64,000 nt of DNA from Ectopseudomonas mendocina (GCF_016008875.1 NZ_JADTQG010000020.1:1-64000); one strand, 5' to 3'; shown: positions 28,223-37,407, counted from the stretch's first letter. Numbers and translations are program-made. Notes: generated by a model not told the origin, from the sequence alone.

Positions 28223-28267
28223 TGGTCGGGACGGAGTGATTCGAACACTCGACCCCTTGCACCCCAT
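28223..28267 (-). other. tRNA-Pro(GGG) 3' fragment, island attachment site
   Basis: Read on the minus strand, the 45 nt end in CCA. They contain a perfect T-arm (GAGTG-TTCGAAT-CACTC), the acceptor strand CGTCCCG and the 3' half of the anticodon arm of tRNA-Pro(GGG). The 5' half is absent: upstream bases do not pair with the anticodon stem. This is the duplicated 3' end left when a tyrosine integrase inserts at a tRNA gene, so it is one att boundary of the adjacent island. Confidence 0.8.
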
Positions 28268-28387
28268 ACAGGTAAAACCCTGTTCAAGCAGATGCAAAGC
28301 TTTCCGATACAAACCCCGAAGCGTATTGATTTTACTGGCCTGCAGCTGATTTACCGTCCAAAATGGCTCTATTCATTCCGAAGAAAG

Positions 28388-28448
28388 CCGATCTCAATTG
28401 GCAACGAATTGGCAACCAGCCGATCTCAATTGGCAACCAATTGGCAAC
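28388..28448 (+). repeat. Four AATTGGCAAC repeats, arm-type integrase sites
   Basis: AATTGGCAAC occurs at 28396, 28407, 28428 and 28439, in two pairs with 11-bp periodicity. The pairs lie within two 32-bp near-identical units. They lie between the att site and the integrase start, where arm-type binding sites are expected. They may also let the integrase regulate its own promoter. Confidence 0.65.
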
Positions 28449-28463
28449 GGGGAATCTGACTAT

Positions 28464-29819
28464 ATGGCCAAGATTACAGACCGCCAGATGACTGGCAAAC
28501 CAGGGACAAGTGACAAGTGGTTAAGCGAAGTTGCCATTTGGGGCCATGGCAGCCTGGTGGCCCGAATCACACCCAGTGGTGAGCGGCTTTTCTATTTCCG
28601 CTACACGAACAGTCGCAGCGAGCGAGTGACCTACCCTATCGGTACGTACAGCAGGGACGGTAGCGAAGGCACCATGACGCTCGCAGAAGCAGGCCAACGC
28701 GCGAAAGAGCTGGCCGGACTGCACAAGGCGGGCACCAAGGATATAAAGGAACATCTTGAAGCCGAGGAAGCAGCTCGAATTGCTGCTCGCGACGCCGAGC
28801 TTGCAAGGATTGCCGTAGAAAAAGCAGCTATCGAAGCAGCTAACGCTCGTCTTGCAGCCAGGAAGACAGTCAACGATTTATTCGATCACTGGGCAAAGGT
28901 AGACCTTATTAATCTCAAGGATGGCGGTGATGAGGTTCGCCGGATGTTCAATAAGGATGTACTACCATTCCTGGGTGAACTCCCACTTGAGGACGTACAG
29001 AAAGGCCACATCACAGAAGTGACGGATGCGCTGCTTGCTCGAGGCGTTAACCGGATGGCCAAAATGATATTCAGCCTTATGCGCCAGATGTTCAGGTTCG
29101 CAGTGGACCGTGATCTGCTTGAACACGACCCGACTGCAAGCATCCGCAAGGCTAAAATCGGCGGCAAAGACACTGAGCGGGACCGGGTTCTTAGTGATGA
29201 CGAGATCCAGACACTCGCCAAGCTCATACCACAAGCCGGCCTGCTACCAACTACAGAGGCAGCAATCTGGATTGCCCTTTCGACTTGCTGCCGTATAGGG
29301 GAACTGATGAATGCTCGTTGGGAGAATGTCGACCTGAAAACAGGCGTCTGGCTTATTCCAAGCGAAGACAGCAAAAATGGCAAAGCTCACACAGTAATGC
29401 TGTCTAAGTTCTCTATCCAGCAGTTCGAGCGCGTCAAGGCCATTAGCGGTAAAAGCGAATGGTGTTACCCCAACACTAAAGGCACTGGGCCGGTTTGCTC
29501 CAAGACTGTTACAAAACAGCTTGGTGACCGCCAACGCAAACCAGACCAAGGAACCATGAGCAATCGCAGCGCCAAAGCCCAAGCTCTTTTATTGAAAGGT
29601 GGAAAGTGGACACCGCATGACCTAAGGAGGACCGGTGCAACTATCATGACTGCACTTGGCGTTCTGCCGGAGGTGGCTGAACGCTGCCTTAACCATACCG
29701 AAGAAAACAAGGTTAAGAGGACTTACCAACGGCATAGCTATTCACGGGAAATGTCAGATGCCTGGCATAAGTTGGGAGCACAGCTGGAAAGTCTAGTATC
29801 AAACAAAGCAAGAGACTAG
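28464..29819 (+). CDS. Tyrosine-type site-specific integrase (P4/tRNA-targeting type)
   Basis: 451 residues from the ATG at 28464, chosen because an upstream extension would translate the arm repeats. An N-terminal DUF4102-like arm-binding part (FRYTNSRSERVTYPIGTY) leads to an Ala/Glu-rich helix, a core-binding domain and the catalytic domain. The catalytic Arg lies in CCRIGELMNARW, followed by HDLRRTGAT and LNHTEENKVKRTY with the nucleophile Tyr. It lies 0.2 kb from the tRNA-Pro fragment and points into the island, so it is the likely enzyme for integration at tRNA-Pro. Confidence 0.9.
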   Translation: MAKITDRQMTGKPGTSDKWLSEVAIWGHGSLVARITPSGERLFYFRYTNSRSERVTYPIGTYSRDGSEGTMTLAEAGQRAKELAGLHKAGTKDIKEHLEAEEAARIAARDAELARIAVEKAAIEAANARLAARKTVNDLFDHWAKVDLINLKDGGDEVRRMFNKDVLPFLGELPLEDVQKGHITEVTDALLARGVNRMAKMIFSLMRQMFRFAVDRDLLEHDPTASIRKAKIGGKDTERDRVLSDDEIQTLAKLIPQAGLLPTTEAAIWIALSTCCRIGELMNARWENVDLKTGVWLIPSEDSKNGKAHTVMLSKFSIQQFERVKAISGKSEWCYPNTKGTGPVCSKTVTKQLGDRQRKPDQGTMSNRSAKAQALLLKGGKWTPHDLRRTGATIMTALGVLPEVAERCLNHTEENKVKRTYQRHSYSREMSDAWHKLGAQLESLVSNKARD

Positions 29820-29823
29820 CTAT

Positions 29824-30684
29824 ATGATTGAAATGCCCAGCAAAACGCCTTTCAAGACCATACCGGAGAATGTCAGTTCAATTGGCAATACCCTAAGGAA
29901 ACTTCTTGAGAATTACTGGCCAGACGAGCTCTTCTCAGAGTTTTGCAATCATACAGAAACAGTCTCCGCAGCCGCCCTTGTATCTGCTGATGATATTTTT
30001 AATATCTGGCGACAGAAGAAGCTTGGAGTGCAAGCCGAAAACGTAAAAATCTCTTTTGCGCTATCCGTCTCTTACTACCTTCGCGCAAAAACTGCAGCAG
30101 AACTACAAGACAAAGAACTAGCATCACTAATGGCATCACATGCAAGTTATCACCTTGGCTATACTGAAGGGTATTTCAGCTATGTCGAAATCGCCGAGAT
30201 TGATGCCAAGAAAAGAGTGTCTTCAGGACAGGCAATACAAGATATTAACAGGCACATTGAATCAGAACTAATCCGCCTAATTAATCATCACCCAGCGGAA
30301 AGCATAAACTCGCATACCAAGGCCATAAAAAAACTCCAGGACGAACTTGATTCCTTTATATTAAGTAATCATTACGGGCGTGTGTCTGCCCATGCAGAAA
30401 ACTTTATATCAAAACATCTTAAACTGAAAAATGGCGAAGCTAGAAATCAGTGGCTATCAAAAATAGGGAAACCTCAAGACGATGGGTACAAACCACGACC
30501 TCCGAAAAGCGAGGAGCATTCACAAGTCAGGCTAAGAGAAGCTTTAAATTCCAATGAATTTTGGCATCAACTCCCGAAAAGCGATCAACCAGTAAACTTC
30601 AGAATCCCCATACAAGAAGATTTACAAGCCAACCCTGAAACAGAGAAAATATACGACCTTTTGTTTAAAAAAATCCAAGAATGA
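29824..30684 (+). CDS. Hypothetical helical protein of the satellite island
   Basis: 286 residues, soluble, mostly helical and of lower GC than its neighbours. No motif I recognise; the middle part contains Asn/His/Glu-rich helices. It begins 4 bp after the integrase stop, so the two are probably co-transcribed. Such cargo genes beside integrases are often defence or regulatory genes, but nothing in the sequence proves a function. Confidence 0.65.
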   Translation: MIEMPSKTPFKTIPENVSSIGNTLRKLLENYWPDELFSEFCNHTETVSAAALVSADDIFNIWRQKKLGVQAENVKISFALSVSYYLRAKTAAELQDKELASLMASHASYHLGYTEGYFSYVEIAEIDAKKRVSSGQAIQDINRHIESELIRLINHHPAESINSHTKAIKKLQDELDSFILSNHYGRVSAHAENFISKHLKLKNGEARNQWLSKIGKPQDDGYKPRPPKSEEHSQVRLREALNSNEFWHQLPKSDQPVNFRIPIQEDLQANPETEKIYDLLFKKIQE

Positions 30685-30797
30685 TGAAACCCACACCATT
30701 CAGAAAAGCAATGATCAACATGCAACACGTGATCATCAAATAGTTACAGAGCCCCTGACAAGTCACGCGAAACCTAGATAATCTTAAAAATTCTCGG

Positions 30798-30889
30798 GTA
30801 GTTTTATGGACGCAGGGGCTGCCACCGCCGATCATAAAACCTACAGCCACCCATAAACCCAACCCTGCCAGATCGGGTTTATGGAGTGG
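30798..30889. terminator. Two consecutive inverted repeats between convergent genes
   Basis: GTAGTTTTATG pairs with CATAAAACCTAC (30798-30844, one bulge). CCATAAACCC (30851-30860) pairs perfectly with GGGTTTATGG (30875-30884), extended by CCAC/GTGG. They lie in the gap between two convergent genes and probably terminate transcription from both sides. Confidence 0.45.
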
Positions 30890-30907
30890 TTAAAATCCAC
30901 CTCGTCA

Positions 30908-32362
30908 TCACCCAGAAGAACAAACCTCAACATAATTAACTTTATTTTCCTCATAAACCTTCACGAGCCCTTGCCGTTGCAGCAAATCTAAAGCCCGACC
31001 GACAACTTCGGAAGACCTAACACCGTGAGGGCCATAATAGTAAATATCAGTCCGAGCATACGGAAATAAATGAGCTTTCTTCTTCATCAAGAACCTAAAC
31101 AGCTTTTCAGCATTTATCTCATCTTTATTGTCTGCTGAGTAGTATTTTGCATAAAACGGCGAACACCACATGCATATACTTTCTGCAAACTCTAAGCAAT
31201 CCTCGTCCACTTCAAAACTATTTCTTTCGAAAAACGACACTAGAGCGGCTACTCTAGAGATATTCTCTGCAAGCTTAGATGCATGATCACGACACCTTTC
31301 GAGCGATCCACCTTCGGCAGCAGAAGACTCTATAGCATTAAAAATTTCGATAAACTTATCTTTGGCACCATCAGTAAACTCGAGCAAAGCTCTGCTTGAG
31401 TCCTCTGCTAGAAATTTATTATAGGCCACTTCCAACAATTCAGTTAATCGCGACTCGAACTGCGTCAAGTCAAGATCACTATGCTCGAAGCTTTCAAGCT
31501 GCCTTTGACCTATCAAGGAAATTGGCTTAGCTATTAGAGCTCTAGCCCATAGCCCCGCCCCCTTCGACTCCTCCCCTTGGCGACTGATATATTTCTTAAG
31601 AACATCCTCCTGAACCAGGATTAACATCATTATTCGAGGATTAACAATGACCCTTCTCCCATGCTTCACAGTATCACTTCGAATGACTTGCGCACCCCAT
31701 CCATCGTTAATCGTTGCGTAATCGCGAACCGCAGCGCCATTAAGTATCTCACCCCCCTCGCCACTTATCAGACCAACTGAACTACACCCTTCACTCATAG
31801 AACCAATCAATGCCTCAATTGACCCTTTATTAAACATCATATTAAAAGATTTTGGCTTTACCGGTTCAGCCTGATCAAGATCACATAACTCATCAGATAG
31901 CTCATGATATTCAAGAGACTCAGGCTTTACTTTTGCCAAAGCTCTCTTTAGTGCCTTTAATCTCATCTGATAAATATCATCAGCCACCCTCCAAAATTTC
32001 ATCGACTGTAAGTATTCATTTTCAACCCTAACCTGATACTCTTGAATCACACGCGCCAGCTTATTAATAATAGTTGTTTTCCTTTCACCCGACCCCATAA
32101 TTATTTTAATTATCAACGAAACAGGACATCGTCCAGCAGGCGTCTTAACATCTATCAAACCCTGACATACTAGTGACACCACCCCCAAATAAACTAAAAC
32201 GGCTACCCCAACTGGGACTTTTAGCTCTTTTGATATTTGCCTAACAACGTTCCTCATCATTGGAAAGGCTTTCAGGTTATCTAGGTCAAAGTCTACTTCT
32301 ACACTTGGATCCTGATAGTTCCTTAAAATAGGTCTTTCCCATTTAGGCTGCCCACAACTCAT
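30908..32362 (-). CDS. DUF3987 domain protein (phage/plasmid-type)
   Basis: 484 residues from the ATG at 32362, which lies 4 bp after the stop of the AlpA-like gene and follows GAGG; the frame is open to 32440 but that would overlap the upstream gene. Near residue 90 the segment IIMGSGERKTTIINKL has the form of a degenerate P-loop. The family (DUF3987, YfjI-like) occurs in P4-like satellites and integrated plasmids, often in place of a primase/helicase. A replication or maintenance role in this island is inferred. Confidence 0.75.
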   Translation of the reverse strand: MSCGQPKWERPILRNYQDPSVEVDFDLDNLKAFPMMRNVVRQISKELKVPVGVAVLVYLGVVSLVCQGLIDVKTPAGRCPVSLIIKIIMGSGERKTTIINKLARVIQEYQVRVENEYLQSMKFWRVADDIYQMRLKALKRALAKVKPESLEYHELSDELCDLDQAEPVKPKSFNMMFNKGSIEALIGSMSEGCSSVGLISGEGGEILNGAAVRDYATINDGWGAQVIRSDTVKHGRRVIVNPRIMMLILVQEDVLKKYISRQGEESKGAGLWARALIAKPISLIGQRQLESFEHSDLDLTQFESRLTELLEVAYNKFLAEDSSRALLEFTDGAKDKFIEIFNAIESSAAEGGSLERCRDHASKLAENISRVAALVSFFERNSFEVDEDCLEFAESICMWCSPFYAKYYSADNKDEINAEKLFRFLMKKKAHLFPYARTDIYYYGPHGVRSSEVVGRALDLLQRQGLVKVYEENKVNYVEVCSSG

Positions 32363-32366
32363 TTCC

Positions 32367-32723
32367 TCACACCTCGGTACAGCATTCGCAATTTTTGAGC
32401 CAAACGAGCACTTCAGACTCCAACCAAAAAACTGCACCATGCTTGGTTGATTTATTTAACCTTCTTGACTTAGGAAAGTTCGGGTCATACCTTTTAGACT
32501 TTGGATTTGTCCAGTCGTACAACGTGCTTCTTGATATGGATAGCATCTGAGTAACTTGCTTTGCTCGTATGTACCTTATTTCGGAATTCACCAACGCAGG
32601 ATTAATAGCCCCACTCTTGTGCGAGGCTCTCACGGCATCAGGATCTCCTGATGTGACACTGGATACTCCAGCTATTTCCGCCTGTAGCGTTTTGTCCTGT
32701 CTTTGCTCAAGCCCTCTATTCAT
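32367..32723 (-). CDS. AlpA-like helix-turn-helix regulator / excisionase
   Basis: 118 residues. The segment YIRAKQVTQMLSISRSTLYDW, followed by DPNFPKSRRL, is the typical AlpA/MerR-like winged helix-turn-helix. AlpA-type proteins activate or assist excision of P4-like elements. It lies immediately upstream of the DUF3987 gene on the same strand. The N-terminal 45 residues are variable and a later start is possible. Confidence 0.75.
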   Translation of the reverse strand: MNRGLEQRQDKTLQAEIAGVSSVTSGDPDAVRASHKSGAINPALVNSEIRYIRAKQVTQMLSISRSTLYDWTNPKSKRYDPNFPKSRRLNKSTKHGAVFWLESEVLVWLKNCECCTEV

Positions 32724-33053
32724 TTGATCAGCCCTCTTGATGCGTCCCGAAAGACATTTGGTATGAGCGGATCGTATGCCTGGGCCTAAATTAAAATTAG
32801 TGGTACCCCTAGCACCTCAACCATTTTTGCTAGCCATACCACTTGGCAAAACTTATTTTTTGTGAATGGGATTTCTAATGACTGCTAGGGAATTGGAGAT
32901 GGACCACATGCATCAGGGCACAACGACGCTGTCGTTCATGGACACCATGTCGCTAGCTGGAGGAGCTCGGAAGATTTGTTGACTTGAAGCTGGAGTCCTT
33001 CGGTGGACCAAGCCGTCACGTCCTGCAAGCCTTTCTGTAGTAACTGTGGGCAT

Positions 33054-33108
33054 CCCCCCCTGCTACACCTGCTAGAAGCACTTGGGGTAGCAGGTGTAGC
33101 AGGGGGGG
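33054..33108. repeat. Perfect 21-bp inverted repeat
   Basis: Bases 33054-33074 and 33088-33108 are exact reverse complements separated by 13 bp. The arms consist of seven C (or G) followed by a TGCTACACCTGCTA-type sequence. A weaker hairpin, GCTGAG (33108) with CTCAGC (33129), follows. It lies in the 450-bp gene-free region between the AlpA-like gene and the glycine-zipper gene, close to the presumed island edge. A replication origin, resolution site or strong terminator are possible roles. Confidence 0.7.
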
Positions 33109-33177
33109 CTGAGTTAAATCGAATTTTTCTCAGCAACACATTACTGCCATGACATCAGCACCAAGGAGGATCTTCCC

Positions 33178-33507
33178 ATGTCATTGCAGTGCCCCCGCTG
33201 TCACTCCCCCAAAGTCGCTTCTTTCCATCACGCCATGAAAGCTGGCGCGGCCATCGGCGCAGTCGGTGGCCTCGCACGTGGCGTCAGCGCTGCCTTGGCT
33301 GGCGGCAAGGCCGGCGCAGCGCTCGGCGTAATCGCCGGCCCGGTCGGCATCACCCTCGGCTCGGTATCGGGTGCCATTCTCGGCGGCCTGGCCGGCAGCG
33401 TCGGTGGCTGTGCGATCGGTGCCCAGCTCGGTGAATCGCTCGACCGTCATGTCCTGGCTCACAACCTCTGCCTGCTCTGCGGTCACCGTTTCAATCTGCC
33501 GGCCTGA
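33178..33507 (+). CDS. Zinc-ribbon glycine-zipper membrane protein
   Basis: 109 residues. Two CxxC-type motifs at the ends (CPRC near 5, CLLCGH near 98) form a split zinc ribbon. Between them lies a long Gly/Ala-rich stretch with GxxxG spacing (about 22-85) typical of glycine zippers, probably two membrane hairpins. AAGGAGGATC precedes the ATG. Similar small genes head the DUF932-YqaJ gene series in integrative elements, but their function is not known to me. Confidence 0.7.
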   Translation: MSLQCPRCHSPKVASFHHAMKAGAAIGAVGGLARGVSAALAGGKAGAALGVIAGPVGITLGSVSGAILGGLAGSVGGCAIGAQLGESLDRHVLAHNLCLLCGHRFNLPA

Positions 33508-33604
33508 TCCGGTCACAGCTCTCCTCTTCCTTATCTCTCATTGATTGCCGGTGCTGCGCTCTGCGCGGCGCTTTATGCCGGCCTGCACCCAAAGGAAATT
33601 CGTC

Positions 33605-34573
33605 ATGGCTCATCAAATCGAACAAATGGCCTACGTTGGCGCTACTCCGTGGCACGGCTTGGGCAACAACCTGCCGCAGAAACAGCCCATCGAAGTCTGG
33701 CAACGCGAAGCCGGTATGGACTGGCAGATCATGGAAAGCCCAGTGCACTTCAAGTCGGACGCCATCGGCCATCTGGGCGCGATCCACTCATTCCCCGAGC
33801 AGAAGGTGCTCTACCGTTCGGACACCAAGGCACCGCTGTCAGTGGTCTCCCAGCGCTATCACACCGTGCAGCCTCGGGAAGTGCTCGAATTTTATCGTGA
33901 CCTGACCGAGGTCTCCGGCTACGAGCTGGAAACTGCTGGCGTGCTCAAGGGCGGCCGCAAGTTCTGGGCACTGGCACGCACCGGCCAGGGCGCCGCGATC
34001 AAGGGCAACGACCAGGTGAATGGCTACCTGCTGCTGGCCACGTCCTGCGACGGCACCCTGGCCACCACGGCAACCCCCACCACCATTCGCGTGGTCTGCA
34101 ACAACACACTCACCATCGCTCTAGGCGGCACCAGCCGTGCAATCAAGGTGCCGCACAGCACCCGCTTCGACGGCGATCTGGTCAAGAAGCAGCTCGGTAT
34201 CGCCGTCTCGCAATGGGATGAGTTTATGTACCGCATGCGCCACCTGGCTGAACGCAAAGTGCAGTGGCATGAGGCACTGGGCTTCTTTATGAACGTGATG
34301 TGCGAGACCAGCCCGACCGGAGCCCTACCGGAGCAGCTGCCGAACGAGCGCGCTCTGCGCAAAGTGCAGGAGCTGTACGAAGGTCGTGGCCGTGGCAGCC
34401 AGCTGGACTCAGCACGCGGTACTGCCTGGGGCTTGCTCAATGCGGTAACTGAGTACGTCGATCACGAGCGCCGGGCACGCAGCACTGAGTATCGCCTCGA
34501 CTCCGCCTGGTTCGGCCAGGGCGCCCAGATCAAGCAACGCGCCTTGGATACAGCCCTGCAACTGGTCGCCTGA
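33605..34573 (+). CDS. DUF932 (phage/plasmid-like TIGR03299) protein
   Basis: 322 residues from the ATG at 33605 (AAGGAAATT upstream). The sequence contains GATPWHGLGNNL, SQRYHTVQPREVLEFY and VRVVCNNTLTIAL, hallmarks of the DUF932 family common on phages, plasmids and ICEs. No biochemical function is established. It is followed by the YqaJ-type exonuclease on the same strand, suggesting a DNA-recombination module. Confidence 0.85.
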   Translation: MAHQIEQMAYVGATPWHGLGNNLPQKQPIEVWQREAGMDWQIMESPVHFKSDAIGHLGAIHSFPEQKVLYRSDTKAPLSVVSQRYHTVQPREVLEFYRDLTEVSGYELETAGVLKGGRKFWALARTGQGAAIKGNDQVNGYLLLATSCDGTLATTATPTTIRVVCNNTLTIALGGTSRAIKVPHSTRFDGDLVKKQLGIAVSQWDEFMYRMRHLAERKVQWHEALGFFMNVMCETSPTGALPEQLPNERALRKVQELYEGRGRGSQLDSARGTAWGLLNAVTEYVDHERRARSTEYRLDSAWFGQGAQIKQRALDTALQLVA

Positions 34574-34647
34574 CCTTTTACAAGCCCCATAACGCCCGCC
34601 CCGCTTCGTTGCAGGTCGGGCGTTTCTATTTCTGCAAGGTGAACGCC

Positions 34648-35652
34648 ATGAAAGCTACTTCATTGAATCGCAGCACCAGCAAACCCCGCCCTGCCCTACG
34701 TCTGATCAGCACCAAGGAACTGCCACGCGAGGACTGGCTGCAGATCCGCAAGCAAGGCATCGGCAGTTCGGACGCTGCGGCTGCGGTCGGTCTGAACCCC
34801 TACAAGTCGCAGCTGGAGCTGTGGATGGAAAAGACCGGGCGTGATGCTGGCATGCCCAAGGCCGACCCACAGGATGAGGAAAGCCCGATGTACTGGGGCA
34901 ACGTGCTGGAGCCCATCGTGGCCTGGCATTACAGCAAGCGCACGAAGAACAAGGTCCGCCGCATCAATGCCGTGCTCCAACATCCGGATCCGGAGCTGCC
35001 CTGGATGCTGGCCAACATCGACCGCGAGGTGGTCGGGGCAGACGATGTGCAAATCCTCGAATGCAAGACGGCCGGCATAAACGGAGCACGCCTCTGGAAA
35101 GAGGGCGTGCCGGAGTATGTGCAGCTGCAGGTAATGCATCAGCTCGCCGTCACCGGCAAGCAGGCTGCTGATGTGGCCGTGCTGCTCGGCGGTCAAACGC
35201 TGGAGATCCATCGCATCGAACGAGACGAGCAGATGATTGCTCGCCTGATCGAGCTGGAGCGCCAGTTCTGGCAGTACGTGGAAACCGACACTCCACCGCC
35301 GGCCGATGGCACGGTTTCCGCTGAGTTGGCCCTGCGCTGCCTCTATCCGGAGGACAACGGCCTGACCGTCGACTTCAGCAGCCATGCCGGACTGGCCGCT
35401 GCTTTCATCGAGCTCAAGGCCGTTCGCCAGTCGATTGCCGACAAGGAAAAGCGCGAGGCTGAACTCAAGCAGATGCTGCAGCAGGCCATGGGTGATGCCA
35501 GTCGGGCGGAGTTTTCCAGCGGCTATGTCAGCTGGCGCAAAGCGAAGGACAGCATCGGCCTCGATGTCGCTCAGTTGCTCCAGGACAAGCCCTACCTAAA
35601 GGCCAAGTACCAACTGCTGAAACCGGGTGCACGGCGCTTCCTGGTCGGCTGA
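34648..35652 (+). CDS. YqaJ-type viral recombinase / exonuclease
   Basis: 334 residues from the ATG at 34648 (AAGGTGAAC upstream). It has the lambda-exonuclease-like PD-(D/E)XK core: GIGSSDAAAAVGLNPYKS, EPIVAWHY, MLANIDREV and LECKTAG. Such enzymes degrade one strand of duplex DNA and feed single-strand annealing recombination. The C-terminal 70 residues are a coiled-coil-like extension. It sits between the DUF932 gene and a Gp3-like gene. Confidence 0.88.
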   Translation: MKATSLNRSTSKPRPALRLISTKELPREDWLQIRKQGIGSSDAAAAVGLNPYKSQLELWMEKTGRDAGMPKADPQDEESPMYWGNVLEPIVAWHYSKRTKNKVRRINAVLQHPDPELPWMLANIDREVVGADDVQILECKTAGINGARLWKEGVPEYVQLQVMHQLAVTGKQAADVAVLLGGQTLEIHRIERDEQMIARLIELERQFWQYVETDTPPPADGTVSAELALRCLYPEDNGLTVDFSSHAGLAAAFIELKAVRQSIADKEKREAELKQMLQQAMGDASRAEFSSGYVSWRKAKDSIGLDVAQLLQDKPYLKAKYQLLKPGARRFLVG

Positions 35653-35743
35653 AACCCAGCTTTTTCAACCATTCCCTCCCCTTGGCCAGTCCATGCAGTT
35701 CGCGCTGCGTGGCTGGCCTTTTTTCATTTCCAGGAGACTCACC

Positions 35744-36694
35744 ATGCTCAAAGGTCTGGCTATCACTCCACCGGTACTCGGGCGGATTTCCATCGGTAAG
35801 GTCATCGAGAAGAACGGCAAGAGACTGCCGGAGAAGGATGACCAGTTCACCATCACCTCCCAGGTGCAGGGTAAGGACGGCTGGCTACTGCACCCGCTCA
35901 ATGACGAGCTACGTCAGGGCAAGGAAGACAAGCTGCGCAGCATTCCGGTACGCCTGCTGTTCAACGAACCGGAGCTGAACTTCCGGGCCGACTACACGCT
36001 GTTCGACCGGCAATCGGGGCGCCCGGTTTGCGTCGGCAATGGCGAGACCTGCAAGCGGTTCACTCAAGACGGCATGCAGTCGTTGCCTTGTCCGTCACCT
36101 GATGCTTGTCCCCTGGCAAAAGGCGGCGCCTGCAAGCCCTACGGCCGACTGAACGTGGTCATTGGCGATGAGGATCCGCTGGGCAGCTTCGTGTTCCGCA
36201 CCACCGGCTTCAACAGCATCCGCACCCTCGCCGCTCGCCTGCATTACTTCCAGGCCATCTCGGGCAACCGCCTGGCCTGCCTGCCACTGGAACTACGTCT
36301 ACGTGGTAAGTCGACTCGCCAGAGCCATGGCACGCCGATCTTCTACGCCGATCTGACGGTACGTGGTGGCATGGACATGTCTGAAGCACTGGTGTCCGCC
36401 AGTGAACTCGATTCGCGGCGGCAAGCTGCCGGCTTCAATCAAGCAGCGTTGGATGAGGCTGCACGACGCGGCTTCGGCAACGGAGCCTTCGAGGACAGCG
36501 AGGAGGATGCCAGCGCCATCGTGGAAGAGTTCTACCCCGAGGGTGAAGCTCCTGCTGCAGCAACAATTTCCCAACTCAACCCCACCAAACCCAGCCTGGC
36601 TGAAAAGCTTGAGGCACAAGCTGCGCGTCAAAACTCGCCAACTGATCAAGACCAAGGAGGCCGTCATGCGCCTGCACAAGCTGAAAGCCAGTGA
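35744..36694 (+). CDS. Gp3-like / metal-binding phage-type protein
   Basis: 316 residues from the ATG at 35744 (CAGGAGACT upstream). Residues about 105-140 hold a cysteine cluster (GNGETCKR, LPCPSPDACPLAKGGACKPYGRL) that resembles the metal-binding core of Gp3-like proteins, which include recombination directionality factors. In many ICEs it is annotated as a hydrolase or metal-binding protein. Which of these applies here cannot be decided from sequence. It overlaps the next gene by 29 bp. Confidence 0.7.
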   Translation: MLKGLAITPPVLGRISIGKVIEKNGKRLPEKDDQFTITSQVQGKDGWLLHPLNDELRQGKEDKLRSIPVRLLFNEPELNFRADYTLFDRQSGRPVCVGNGETCKRFTQDGMQSLPCPSPDACPLAKGGACKPYGRLNVVIGDEDPLGSFVFRTTGFNSIRTLAARLHYFQAISGNRLACLPLELRLRGKSTRQSHGTPIFYADLTVRGGMDMSEALVSASELDSRRQAAGFNQAALDEAARRGFGNGAFEDSEEDASAIVEEFYPEGEAPAAATISQLNPTKPSLAEKLEAQAARQNSPTDQDQGGRHAPAQAESQ

Positions 36695-36872
36695 CACGAC
36701 CGGCACCTATCTGGTCGAGTCACCGGTTACGGAAACCGACATCATGCTGATGGCCAGGCAACTGGCCAGCCTGCGTCTGCGCAAGGGACGTGCCCTGACG
36801 TCGCCTAAGGAGGTGTTCAGTCACCTAGGCCAGGAGGATTGTGTGTCGTTGGCTGAGCGCGGCTACCTGTAA
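36666..36872 (+). CDS. Small hypothetical ICE-type protein
   Basis: 68 residues. The ATG at 36666 follows AAGGAGGCCGTC, a near-perfect ribosome site. The protein is hydrophilic without known motifs. Its overlap with the preceding gene and the short distance (10 bp) to the next indicate one operon. Confidence 0.6.
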   Translation: MRLHKLKASDTTGTYLVESPVTETDIMLMARQLASLRLRKGRALTSPKEVFSHLGQEDCVSLAERGYL

Positions 36873-36882
36873 GGAGATGCCA

Positions 36883-37056
36883 ATGAAACTGCTGTTATGG
36901 ACTGTTGCCTCGGCATTCATGTTTGCCGGGATCTTGGCCGGTTGTCTGGCGATATTGCTGCTGGTGATTCTGATGGTGCGCTTTCCACCATTGCTGATTG
37001 CCGTGGTGTTGGCGTGCTGGATCTACCGGAAGCAGAAAGTAAGAATGAACCCTTGA
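36883..37056 (+). CDS. Small membrane protein
   Basis: 57 residues with two predicted membrane helices (about 3-29 and 32-47) and a short basic tail. AAGGAGATGCC precedes the ATG. It is the last gene of the phage/ICE-type plus-strand series and has no recognised family. Confidence 0.6.
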   Translation: MKLLLWTVASAFMFAGILAGCLAILLLVILMVRFPPLLIAVVLACWIYRKQKVRMNP

Positions 37057-37125
37057 ACGGTGAGCCAGCGTAGGTAGTCGAAAGACTGCCTGCAATGGCT
37101 CTCACTTTTTCTTTTGCCCTGGTAG

Positions 37126-37407
37126 CTAACGCTTACCTGCTGCCTTGTAAGCTGCACTTCGTTCACGCTTGCCCACTGCGACCACCATCACAACCACACG
37201 ATCATCTTCGACCCGATAGACCAATCGATAGCCTGCTGTTCGGAGCTTGATCTTGTAGTGCCCAGGCAGATCCCTGAGGGCATCAGCCTGTACCTTTGGT
37301 GCTTCCAGCCGCTCACGCAGTTTTTTCTTTGCCTGCTCACGCACTGTATGACCCAGCTTCTCCCATTCCTTCAGCGCTGAGGGCAGGAACTCGAGCTTAT
37401 AGGTCAT
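37126..37407 (-). CDS. relE: RelE/ParE-family mRNA interferase toxin
   Basis: 93 residues with the RelE fold pattern: YKLEFLPSALKEWEKL, DLPGHYKIKLRTAGYRLVYRV, VVVMVVAVGKRE. The conserved Arg/Lys residues of ribosome-dependent RNases are present. It overlaps the antitoxin gene by 11 bp downstream of it, the usual RelBE order. Confidence 0.88.
   Translation of the reverse strand: MTYKLEFLPSALKEWEKLGHTVREQAKKKLRERLEAPKVQADALRDLPGHYKIKLRTAGYRLVYRVEDDRVVVMVVAVGKRERSAAYKAAGKR

Noticed and set aside
28223..28267. Complete tRNA-Pro gene
   Set aside because: The 5' half is missing and the upstream bases cannot form the D arm or the anticodon stem, so only the 3' fragment is present.
32936..33139. 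67-residue minus-strand frame over the inverted repeat
   Set aside because: Its residues merely translate the 21-bp repeat arms and there is no ribosome site.
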